Assembly (NCBI GenBank): GCA_018902765.1 | Contig: JAHIQC010000093.1 | Coordinates: 1-13,633 of the forward strand | Reading direction: 5' to 3' | Source: Actinomycetota bacterium | Lineage (GTDB): Bacteria; Actinomycetota; Coriobacteriia; Anaerosomatales; JAHIQC01 | DNA: 13,633 nucleotides | Part shown: piece by piece, positions 1 to 6,803 of the stretch | Numbering within the stretch: position 1 is the stretch's first letter | How the letters are laid out: each line of letters opens with the position of its first letter | Notes under the pieces: model-generated | Seen by the model: only the letters and a program-made list of their open reading frames with translations | Told to the model about the DNA's origin: nothing | Database searches by the model: none | Position numbers and translations under genes: made by a program

Positions 1-1926
1 CGGCAAGGCAGCTTCAACCCCGGTGCCCACAACAGCGTCCCCTCCAACAACGATCGCGGAGGTCGTCTTCCATTCCGCGAGCGCACTGGTGGTCTGGGAC
101 GGGAGAGAGTCGCGACGAACGAGCAGCACGGGCACGTTAAGCGCAGCCGCGAGAGGTGCAGCAGCGGCGGCGTCAGGCCAACCCTCACCGCTGACGATCA
201 CGGCGCGAGTGGCTTCCCTGGTCGGGTCGTACATCTTCCTCGATATGGCCAGTGCCGTGTCATAGCGTGTGGCGCCTTCGAGTCGCTCGACCGAGCGAAC
301 CGTCGTTCGGCTCAGCAGTTCGGTTTGGATGTTGTCCGTAAGCGCGCTGCGCCCGCCGAGGAGCACAGCGGACTTGGCACCGAGCCGCGAAATCTCATCG
401 GCTAAGCCGGGTGACAGGCCATCGGCGGCCGTGAGCAATAGCGGGGCCGACAGATGGCCAGCCAGTGGGACGCCCGTCAGGGCATCCGGATAGTCGCGTT
501 CGGTAGCGATGACGACCGTGCGCGCACCCTCGGGGAAACCGACCTTGGATATCTCGATGGCGGTCTGTGCACGAGCCGCCCCGGCCACACGTCCCACATC
601 GACACTCAGCTCACGTGAGACGAGGCCGTCATCGCCCCACAGATACATGCGATTGAAGAACGCGCTGTCGTCGTTGTTCCACTCGATGAAGGTCAGGCGC
701 GCGTTTCCCGAGCCATCCTTCACGAACTGGGGATCAGCAAAGGCCGAGAGGGGCTCGTTAGGCGAGACACGCTCAGCGAAACTCCATGTGGCGCCATGGT
801 CAGACGACACGAACCGCTCCAAACGACCGCCCCGACCGCGCTGGTTCTGACCGACAGCGCCGGCTGCTCCGTTTTCACCGACGACCACAACCGCCTCGAT
901 GGTCGCGCCGGCGCCGGGCGATATCGCGCCGGAATCGAAATGATGGTCAGTCTTGGCGATCGATGAGAAGCTCCATGCGCCTTCGACGAACCGTGCGAAC
1001 GTCCAGGTGTAGGCATCGGGGCCGGCGCCTTCTCCGGTGAGGAACAATACACAGGGAGCACCGGAGGCGTCCTCTTTCACGCTGATCTCATTGACGGGCC
1101 GGGTTTGCGAGTCAAAGATGCGGACCCGCTCGTCTGCACTCGTGTGATCAAGGGGCAACCCCACCCCGACCCCTGCTGCGTCCGTCCATGTCCCGTCGGC
1201 CAGACGATGCATGTAGTAGGCATTCTGCCTGCCCCAAGCTACTCCGGAGGTGCGCACATAATTGTCGACCCACACGAACGCAGCGTGCACGGTTCCGCCC
1301 GTGCCTTGGCGAAAGTCGGCATACCACCAGGTATCCGGGGCACCCTCAAGCACGATCGTCGCCTCACCAAAGAGCTCTCGATCGACATTCGAGACTCGCA
1401 TAGCCCAGTCATAGGCGCTCGTTCGGTAGAACAGCAGCAGACGTCCCGCGGCGTCCTGCATTACCTGTGGGTAGGTTCCTGCGGTGTCGATATAGGGAAG
1501 CTCATCCCACTCATCGATGGCGCCGGCCTCGGCCACTCGGGAGTGCAGCAGGGTTCGATTGTGGCCGCCGTATATCATGTGGAGCCGTCCGGCGGTGTCC
1601 ACAAAGAGCGATGGGGCTCCATGCGTGTCAAGCGACAAGGGGTTGGTCCCGGCCCTATACGGTCCGTCCCAGACCCCGGTCGCCTCATCGTAAGACGCGA
1701 CGTAGGGGTCGTAGCCCGGACCTTGATATGCGATGTAGGTGACCGAACCTATGCGAACTGAGGCCGGATGAATCGCCATCTCGGACAGCGTGGCTTCACT
1801 CGCACCATTCTCGGCGAAGAACGGCTTCTCGACGGCATGCGCCAGCGAAGGAGTCGACCCGAGAAACACGAGAAGTCCGAGCACAAGGCGCACACAGCGC
1901 CGCAATTGATAAGTGAAAGTGTCCAT
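1..1926 (-). CDS. Secreted BNR/beta-propeller protein with cell-wall-binding repeat 2 (CWB2) domains, C-terminus cut off by window edge
   Basis: I translated this frame by hand: 642 residues are open from ATG 1926 to base 1 with no stop, so the C-terminus lies outside the window. Residues 1-31 form a signal peptide (Arg-rich start, hydrophobic LVLGLLVFL, AHA cleavage motif at 29-31). Residues about 35-435 carry four spaced copies of a P-x-x-x-D-x-x-G pattern followed by a hydrophobic strand (near 105-119, 153-167, 280-295, 399-413). A textbook Asp-box, S-x-D-x-G-x-T-W, lies at 374-381. Together these indicate a sialidase/BNR-type beta-propeller. From about 440 there are two CWB2 (PF04122) units; the second starts near 545 with ERLEGATRYDTA and is incomplete. 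CWB2 domains, usually in threes, hold proteins non-covalently to the Gram-positive wall. The ligand or substrate of the propeller is unknown; I see no catalytic set that would make it a true sialidase. An in-frame GTG at 1935 is an alternative start; neither has a strong ribosome binding site. It lies 74 bases downstream of the PASTA lipoprotein gene, probably in the same transcription unit. Confidence 0.5.
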   Translation of the reverse strand, partial: MDTFTYQLRRCVRLVLGLLVFLGSTPSLAHAVEKPFFAENGASEATLSEMAIHPASVRIGSVTYIAYQGPGYDPYVASYDEATGVWDGPYRAGTNPLSLDTHGAPSLFVDTAGRLHMIYGGHNRTLLHSRVAEAGAIDEWDELPYIDTAGTYPQVMQDAAGRLLLFYRTSAYDWAMRVSNVDRELFGEATIVLEGAPDTWWYADFRQGTGGTVHAAFVWVDNYVRTSGVAWGRQNAYYMHRLADGTWTDAAGVGVGLPLDHTSADERVRIFDSQTRPVNEISVKEDASGAPCVLFLTGEGAGPDAYTWTFARFVEGAWSFSSIAKTDHHFDSGAISPGAGATIEAVVVVGENGAAGAVGQNQRGRGGRLERFVSSDHGATWSFAERVSPNEPLSAFADPQFVKDGSGNARLTFIEWNNDDSAFFNRMYLWGDDGLVSRELSVDVGRVAGAARAQTAIEISKVGFPEGARTVVIATERDYPDALTGVPLAGHLSAPLLLTAADGLSPGLADEISRLGAKSAVLLGGRSALTDNIQTELLSRTTVRSVERLEGATRYDTALAISRKMYDPTREATRAVIVSGEGWPDAAAAAPLAAALNVPVLLVRRDSLPSQTTSALAEWKTTSAIVVGGDAVVGTGVEAALP

Positions 1927-2000
1927 ATCGCTCACAGGTTAGCACTTCGCCGCGACACACGTTCTTATGAACCGGGCGAATTCCACAGAGCGATCGGGAC

Positions 2001-2876
2001 TTAGCGCACCTCGGTACGCAAGATCACCGTCACCCCGGCAGGGATAAGCTTTCCAGGCAAGGGCTCTTGCTTGGCGACGACCGATCCGGGCAAGATCACG
2101 ATCGCCCCACCACTGCTCGCGGTCGTCACCTTCAGGCCCAGGTCTCCCAGCTCCTTGAGAGCCTGCGCCACCGCCAGACCCTCGACATCAGGCATCATCC
2201 GCATCACAGGGCCTCGGGAGACCGTGAGGCGTACCTGCTCGCCGCGCAGAACCTCCGCGCGTGCGTCGGGATACTGGGCCAGCACCTCACCCACAGGACG
2301 CGGGCTGTGTTCAAACTGCTGACGCACCGCAAACTCGAGGTCTCGCAAGAACTCGCGTGCTTCTTTCGAGTCACGTCCCACCACACCTGGCACCATAGTG
2401 GTTCGCGGACCAAGGGACACAACGACGTCGACACGCGTGTCTTGCGGAAGCGAGGTTCCCGCGACCAGATTCTGCTCGATCACGATGCCTTCGGGAAACC
2501 GCGTGTCAAAGCGGTCGGTGACGCGACCTCTTCTCAGCCCAGAACTTTCCACGAGCTGACGTGCTTCATCGTACGGCTTGCCGACCAGTCGCGGCACGCG
2601 CACGAGTTCCTTGCCGGCGACCGTCACTTGCACAAGGGAGCCGGGCCGCGCACCGCTCCCGGGGCGTGGGCGCTGATCGACTATGGTGCCCACGGACTCC
2701 GGGACGTCCTCGTCATAGCGGACCTCGCCTAGTACGAATCCCTCTCGTTCCAGCACTGATGAGGACATGATGAGACGCCGACCGATCAGGTCAGGAACGG
2801 GTTCGCCGCCGCAACCGGGCACGAGGGCCAGTATCGCGAGCGCGATCAGGAATGCGACGATCCGTCGCAGGGACAT
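2001..2876 (-). CDS. Lipoprotein with four PASTA domains
   Basis: This 291-residue protein opens with a short basic, hydrophobic signal (MSLRRIVAFLIALAILALVP) and a lipobox-like V-P-G-C, with the lipidated Cys at residue 22. The rest is four PASTA domains in tandem, at about 25-87, 91-156, 159-222 and 226-288, each starting with a VPxLxG or MPDVEG-type motif. PASTA domains bind muropeptides and beta-lactams and normally form the outer part of PknB-type Ser/Thr kinases or of penicillin-binding proteins. Here there is no kinase or transpeptidase domain, so the protein is probably a membrane-anchored peptidoglycan sensor or scaffold outside the cell (inference). The ATG at 2876 is chosen over an in-frame ATG at 2900 because GGAGG lies 9 bases before it and the signal peptide then begins correctly. 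It sits between the ABC ATPase gene and the CWB2 surface protein gene. Confidence 0.9.
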   Translation of the reverse strand: MSLRRIVAFLIALAILALVPGCGGEPVPDLIGRRLIMSSSVLEREGFVLGEVRYDEDVPESVGTIVDQRPRPGSGARPGSLVQVTVAGKELVRVPRLVGKPYDEARQLVESSGLRRGRVTDRFDTRFPEGIVIEQNLVAGTSLPQDTRVDVVVSLGPRTTMVPGVVGRDSKEAREFLRDLEFAVRQQFEHSPRPVGEVLAQYPDARAEVLRGEQVRLTVSRGPVMRMMPDVEGLAVAQALKELGDLGLKVTTASSGGAIVILPGSVVAKQEPLPGKLIPAGVTVILRTEVR

Positions 2877-2885
2877 GCCGGTATC

Positions 2886-2890
2886 CCTCC
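2886..2890 (-). promoter_or_regulatory. Ribosome binding site GGAGG that sets the PASTA lipoprotein start
   Basis: On the minus strand GGAGG is followed by 9 bases and then the ATG at 2876. It lies inside the reading frame that would begin at the upstream ATG (2900), so it argues for the downstream start. Confidence 0.7.
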
Positions 2891-3005
2891 ACGTATGCAA
2901 TGCGAGCGCAAGGCGCTTTGCGACACCACCATCAGCCGCCCGCGCGTCACCAGCGTACCATGGCGAAGCGGCCAGAATCCCCGCTTCGGGCGAAGGTATT
3001 TCACC

Positions 3006-3800
3006 TCACCACATGCGGCGCCAGCCGTCGCGCAGCTCGATCTTGGCTGGGACGCCGAACAGCTCACTGAGCATCTCGTCGGAAAGCATCTCGGACACGG
3101 GACCGTCGCGCAGGACCCGCCCCTCTTTGAGCAGCACGACCCGGTCGATCTGCGGCACGATGTCGTCGACGTGGTGGGTGACGAGCACGATTCCGCGTCC
3201 CGCTCGGGCAAGCTGACTGACCGCATGGCGCACGTGGTACGCGCTTCCCGGGTCAAGACCCGCGCACGGTTCATCGAGAACGAGCACCTGCGGATCGTGC
3301 ACGAGCGCCCGTGCGATTATCGCGCGCCTCGCCTCGCCGGTGGACAGCGTGCTCATCGTGCGGTTCGCCAGATGCGAGATGCCTAAACTCGCGAGCAGTT
3401 CCTCGGCATGGGAACGCATGGTTCGAGTGAGTCGCTGATGGCGGTAAAGGCCTATGGAGCCGAAGTAGCCCGAGAGCACCGTATCGATCACAGGGATCGA
3501 CAGGTCGTAGGTCTCCTGGAGGCTGAAAGACACCACGCCGAGGAACGAGCGGGCCTCGAGCAGATCGATGCGCTCGCGTCCGTACATCAGCACGGGTGCG
3601 GGTTGGCCGGCCTCAGGCGCCAGCGGTCGGATATCGCGCGTGAGCAGACCGATGAGCGTGGACTTACCCGAGCCGTTGGGGCCCAGAATCGCCACCCTCT
3701 CGCCGACGCCGATCACAAGCTCGTCGATGTGAAGGATGGTAGCGCCGTCGCGGGTGACGCGTGCGTCGGTGAGTTTGAGAAGCGGTTCTGTCGGATTCAT
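3006..3800 (-). CDS. ABC transporter ATP-binding protein, ModF-like (orphan ATPase)
   Basis: This 264-residue single nucleotide-binding domain has all the ABC motifs: Walker A GPNGSGKST (40-48), a Q-loop in FSLQETYDL (about 92-100), signature LSTGEARR (152-159), Walker B VLVLDEP (172-178) and an H-loop His (THH, near 209). The LSTGE signature in place of LSGGQ and the overall pattern recall the COG1119 group (ModF/PhrA, named for molybdate transport or photorepair). Members have poorly known roles, so the substrate should not be assumed. No permease or binding protein gene is adjacent. The nearest membrane partner is the two-helix protein 71 bases upstream, which is too small for a typical permease. 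The start at ATG 3800 is preferred because homologous ATPases begin just before the LLKLTDA strand; an in-frame GTG at 3839 would add 13 residues. Neither has a clear Shine-Dalgarno sequence. Confidence 0.9.
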   Translation of the reverse strand: MNPTEPLLKLTDARVTRDGATILHIDELVIGVGERVAILGPNGSGKSTLIGLLTRDIRPLAPEAGQPAPVLMYGRERIDLLEARSFLGVVSFSLQETYDLSIPVIDTVLSGYFGSIGLYRHQRLTRTMRSHAEELLASLGISHLANRTMSTLSTGEARRAIIARALVHDPQVLVLDEPCAGLDPGSAYHVRHAVSQLARAGRGIVLVTHHVDDIVPQIDRVVLLKEGRVLRDGPVSEMLSDEMLSELFGVPAKIELRDGWRRMW

Positions 3801-3871
3801 GAGTGCATCGTAACGCAGTATCGGTGGCGCGATAGCCACTGGCTAGCCGCAAATCCCGACCCGCTGCGCGT

Positions 3872-4228
3872 TCACCCTCGCTTCAGAAACGCGAACTGCT
3901 CCTGCAGCGCGTCGCGCATGACCTGTACGCGTGCGACGGGATCCAGCTCGGATAGCTCATCGCGAATGCGATCACGAACAACCGCGATGTGCTCTGAGCG
4001 TCGATCGATACCGCGATCGGCCAGAAGCGCGAGCCCGCCTGCCAAGAACATGCCGGGAATCGCCCAAGCCAGGAAGCCCCGCTTGCGGCGAACGATCCCG
4101 AACACCCCGAACCCTGCTCCCGTCCCGAGCATGAGAAGGCCCACGAACATCTCGAGTACCGACTTCTCAGGAACGCGCTCGACTATCGAGGCAGGGATGT
4201 GATCTTCGAACCAGTTGGCTTCCATCAT
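3872..4228 (-). CDS. Small membrane protein of unknown function with two transmembrane helices
   Basis: This 118-residue protein has a short acidic N-terminus, a glycine-rich hydrophobic helix at about 24-46 (MFVGLLMLGTGAGFGVFGIV), a basic turn RRKRG, a second helix at about 52-70 (FLAWAIPGMFLAGGLALLA), and a charged, probably helical C-terminal tail of about 48 residues. By the positive-inside rule the RRKRG loop should be cytoplasmic, which puts both ends outside (inference). The ribosome binding site GGAAGGG (4238-4244), 9 bases before the first of two adjacent ATGs, supports a real gene. I do not recognise the family. It is the first gene of the leftward block and is followed 71 bases later by the ABC ATPase, so it could be that ATPase's membrane partner, but nothing in the sequence proves this. 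Confidence 0.75.
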   Translation of the reverse strand: MMEANWFEDHIPASIVERVPEKSVLEMFVGLLMLGTGAGFGVFGIVRRKRGFLAWAIPGMFLAGGLALLADRGIDRRSEHIAVVRDRIRDELSELDPVARVQVMRDALQEQFAFLKRG

Positions 4229-4353
4229 CGTGAGTATCCCTTCCGTGTGCTTGCCCTTAGAATCTCTATGTTCCCGTCTTGGTGCGCCGATTCACTCAAA
4301 GAGCATCATCATTGCCGCCGGCGTACAGCTGTCGCATCATGAGGTCCAGCGTA

Positions 4354-4389
4354 TCTCACCGCGGTTCTCGCCACAGTTCTCACCGCAGA
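4354..4389 (+). repeat. Three tandem copies of a 12-bp repeat upstream of the fusion gene
   Basis: The units are TCTCACCGCGGT, TCTCGCCACAGT and TCTCACCGCAGA, head to tail with no spacer and 2-3 differences between any pair. The array ends 24 bases before the ATG at 4414 and 14 bases before its ribosome binding site. A 12-bp period is close to one helical turn, so a protein could read all units on one DNA face. It could equally be a leftover slippage repeat. Confidence 0.7.
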
Positions 4390-4403
4390 TCGCCCAGGTG
4401 ACC

Positions 4404-4408
4404 GGGAG
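4404..4408 (+). promoter_or_regulatory. Ribosome binding site GGGAG of the fusion gene
   Basis: GGGAG is followed by the 5-base spacer CATCC and then ATG 4414. This supports the chosen start. Confidence 0.6.
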
Positions 4409-4413
4409 CATCC

Positions 4414-6756
4414 ATGCAAGACATCCCCAGCGGCCTTGATCGATTCGTCGGCGAGCATGCCGAGGAGACCTTAGCTTGGCTGCTCAACTCAGATGAGCCC
4501 TGGGCCGAGTGGGTCACCCGAACGCGCATTCTCGGTGAGGACCCCGCGAGCGACCCGGCGCGAGACGCGCGCTTGCGAGTCGTGGCCGATCCGGCCGTCG
4601 CCGGGCTCATCGGCTCTCTGCCGCCTTGGGGCGGCGAGGACGTCTCAGGCCACCATAGCCCCGCGTACCTCCCGAACCGACTGAACCTGCTGGCCGACAT
4701 GGGTCTGCGGGTGGGCGATAGCCCGGTGCTCGATTCGCGACTCGAGCAGCTGATGGAGCATCAAGACCGCGAGGGGCGCTTCCTTTCACTGGGCAGGGCA
4801 CCCGGTAGACCCAAGCCCGAGTGGGGTTCGCTCTCATGCGATACGAACGTGATCACCGACGTGCTGATGCGCTTCGGTATGGCCAGCGAGCCGTCGGTGC
4901 AGCGCGCGCTCGGTCGCATACTCGCCGACGCGGCCAAGACGCCCCAGGGACGCGCGTGGCAGTGCATCCCTGAGAGCACCTCGCGATGGCGCGGCCCGGG
5001 TCGCAAGGCCGACGTCTGTCCCCAAGTCACCTTGGAGGGCCTGCGCGCGCTCTCCCACCTGCCAGCGGCAAAACGCCCCGCCTGGATGATCGATTCTGCC
5101 CGCACACCCCTTGAAGTGTGGCGCCGGCGCGTCGACGAACGCCCCTACATGTTCGGGCACGGCTATCAGTTCAAGAGCGTAAAGTGGCCGAACTTCTGGT
5201 ACGACGCCCTGTGGGCGCTCGAGACACTGGGCCGGTTTCCCGAGCTGTGGCACGGGCCTGCAGCCCAAGAGTCCGACCGCGTGGCTCTGACCGAGATGCT
5301 GGCCTGCCTCATCGCGTACAACTTCGATCCGGACGGCCGCGTCACTCCTCGGCGTACCTACAAGGGTTTCGAGGGATTCAGTTTCGGGAGCAAGAAGGGG
5401 CCTTCGCCGTTCGCGACGGCGCTCTCGCTCGCGGCTCTAGCGCCATTCTCAGAACTTGCCGAGGAGACCCTGGCGATAGACGTCACCACCCTTGCGAGCT
5501 CGAAGGGCGGCTCGGGCACGGCAGTGCCACCGAAGCGCGGCAATCCGCCCGCCGTCTGCCCGGTACCTGTCGCGCACTTGACGGTGAGTCCTGAACAGGC
5601 GATGGCTCACGTGCTCACGCGCCAGCACCTGGCGAGCCGCTGGGACGCGGGTAGCGTCGAGTCGGTGACCGCGGATCTCGTGGGGCTGCACAACGCGAGC
5701 CTGACCACTCCGTACGTCTCACTCTCGGCCAGGGTCGATGGATTCATGAAAGGCCAGCTCGACTCGGCGCTCTATGATCGTCGCTCGCTGGTCCGGTTCC
5801 GCTGTATGCGCGGAACCGTCTTCACCGTGCGGCGCGAGCTGCTCCCGATCATTTTCGCGGCGACGAGCTTTCCCGTCATCCGCTTCGCGAGGCGCCACGC
5901 GGAGTTTCGAGGCGTCACCCGCGAGGTCTACGAGGAGATGAAACCGAGGATCCTCGATGCACTCGAAGGCGAGCCTTTGCCAACGGCGCTCATCAGGGAG
6001 CGACTCGGAACGCACGTTCATGGCGACGTGGCAGCGGCGATAAACCTGATGTGCGCCCAAGGTCTGCTGCTGCGCGACCGACCTGTCGGCGCCTGGCAAG
6101 ATAGGCGAGCGACCTATGTCGCCCTCGAGCAGGCGCTGCCCGAGATCCGACTCGACTCGGTCACCGAGGACGACGCCGTGCTCTCGCTCGTGCGCTCGTA
6201 TGTGCGCGGCTTTGGCCCGGTGAGCGTCAAAGATGTGTCCTGGTGGCTCGCAATCGGTCGCCAGCGCGTCGAGCGCGCGCTCGAACAGCTGGAGGGCGAG
6301 GTCGTCGAGGTGTTCATCGAGGGTCAGCCCGAGCCGCTCTTGCTGCACGCTGCGGATCTGGACGAGCTTTCCTCGGCAAGTCTGTCCGAGGAGCCGCACG
6401 TGGTGCTGCTGCCCACCATGGACTCGCTCGTAATGGGATATGCGAGCCGCGGCCGGCTCATCGCCGATGAGTACGCGCCGTTCGTATTCGATCAGTCGCG
6501 CAACATGCCGGCCACGGTGCTTGTGAACGGGCGCATCGCGGGGGTGTGGGATACGACCGGGCCAGGTGTTGAGCCCGCGCTGCTCTTGCATCTGTTCCCC
6601 GGGACCGACCCGGATGCGGCACGTGTCGCGAAGGCAAAAGCGGCCGAGACGGGGGCGTTCTGGTTCGACCGCGAAGTCTCGGTGCGAATGGTCGAGAGCA
6701 TGATCCCTTTGCAGGATCGGCCGATCGGGTGCGTGAATCGCCCGCTGCGTCCGTGA
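4414..6756 (+). CDS. Fusion protein: alpha/alpha-toroid-like N-terminal domain plus winged-helix HTH_42 (AlkZ/YcaQ-superfamily) domain
   Basis: This is a 780-residue soluble protein with no signal or membrane segment. Residues about 18-358 are helical and Trp-rich, with features such as WLLNSDEPWAEW (22-33), CDTNVITDVLMRFG (142-155) and WPNFWYDALWALETL (258-272). They resemble a poorly described family with a prenyltransferase/terpene-cyclase-like alpha-alpha toroid. That assignment is from memory and tentative. Cys142, Cys184 and Cys202 sit in otherwise conserved-looking stretches. A low-complexity Gly/Pro/Lys linker (about 362-388) leads to a winged-helix domain of the HTH_42 type (PF06224), about 390-780, with hallmarks MRGTVF (465-470), LLPTMDSLVMGY (665-676) and PATVLVNGRIAGVWDT. 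HTH_42 proteins include the DNA glycosylases AlkZ and YcaQ, but the catalytic Q-x-Q position here reads GLHNAS (His426), as in the non-glycosylase-like LHAT-type members. DNA binding is likely; enzymatic activity is unknown. It converges on psuG with a 19-base gap. Confidence 0.88.
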   Translation: MQDIPSGLDRFVGEHAEETLAWLLNSDEPWAEWVTRTRILGEDPASDPARDARLRVVADPAVAGLIGSLPPWGGEDVSGHHSPAYLPNRLNLLADMGLRVGDSPVLDSRLEQLMEHQDREGRFLSLGRAPGRPKPEWGSLSCDTNVITDVLMRFGMASEPSVQRALGRILADAAKTPQGRAWQCIPESTSRWRGPGRKADVCPQVTLEGLRALSHLPAAKRPAWMIDSARTPLEVWRRRVDERPYMFGHGYQFKSVKWPNFWYDALWALETLGRFPELWHGPAAQESDRVALTEMLACLIAYNFDPDGRVTPRRTYKGFEGFSFGSKKGPSPFATALSLAALAPFSELAEETLAIDVTTLASSKGGSGTAVPPKRGNPPAVCPVPVAHLTVSPEQAMAHVLTRQHLASRWDAGSVESVTADLVGLHNASLTTPYVSLSARVDGFMKGQLDSALYDRRSLVRFRCMRGTVFTVRRELLPIIFAATSFPVIRFARRHAEFRGVTREVYEEMKPRILDALEGEPLPTALIRERLGTHVHGDVAAAINLMCAQGLLLRDRPVGAWQDRRATYVALEQALPEIRLDSVTEDDAVLSLVRSYVRGFGPVSVKDVSWWLAIGRQRVERALEQLEGEVVEVFIEGQPEPLLLHAADLDELSSASLSEEPHVVLLPTMDSLVMGYASRGRLIADEYAPFVFDQSRNMPATVLVNGRIAGVWDTTGPGVEPALLLHLFPGTDPDAARVAKAKAAETGAFWFDREVSVRMVESMIPLQDRPIGCVNRPLRP

Positions 6757-6765
6757 GCGATGCGA

Positions 6766-6803
6766 GGCAGCAGCGCTAGAGAGCAGCCGCGATGCGCGCT
6801 GCC
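6766..6803. terminator. Imperfect inverted repeat at the convergent gene ends (possible terminator)
   Basis: GGCAGC (6766-6771) pairs with GCTGCC (6798-6803), and after one bulged A (6772), GCGC (6773-6776) pairs with GCGC (6794-6797). The loop is 17 bases. It lies just after the fusion gene stop and overlaps the psuG stop codon. There is no T-run on either side, so it is not a classical intrinsic terminator. Codon-driven GC pairing by chance is possible. Confidence 0.3.

Larger units (their letters stand above)
4229..4413. promoter_or_regulatory. Divergent intergenic region between the small membrane protein and the 780-residue fusion gene
   Basis: These 185 bases lie between two divergent starts and must hold promoters for both, but I could not pick out a convincing -35/-10 pair on either strand. 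The TAGAAT at 4258-4263 resembles a -10 box but has no matching -35. Other visible structure is a perfect 8-bp palindrome ACAGCTGT at 4325-4332 and the 12-bp tandem repeats listed separately. Confidence 0.45.

Noticed and set aside
1105..1761. A 218-codon open frame on the plus strand
   Set aside because: It lies opposite the propeller region of the CWB2 protein, which has a signal peptide, Asp-box and repeats. The plus-strand translation has no recognisable features.
2067..2732. A 221-codon open frame on the plus strand
   Set aside because: It is antisense to the PASTA domains and has no ribosome binding site or domain.
2877..3005. Terminator between the ABC ATPase and the PASTA lipoprotein genes
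   Set aside because: The CCCG/CGGG and CTTCG/CGAAG pairings near 2980-2997 are short, compete with each other, leave loops of 2-3 bases and lack a T-run.
3408..4202. A 264-codon open frame on the plus strand
   Set aside because: It covers the antisense of both the ABC ATPase and the small membrane protein, each with its own good evidence.
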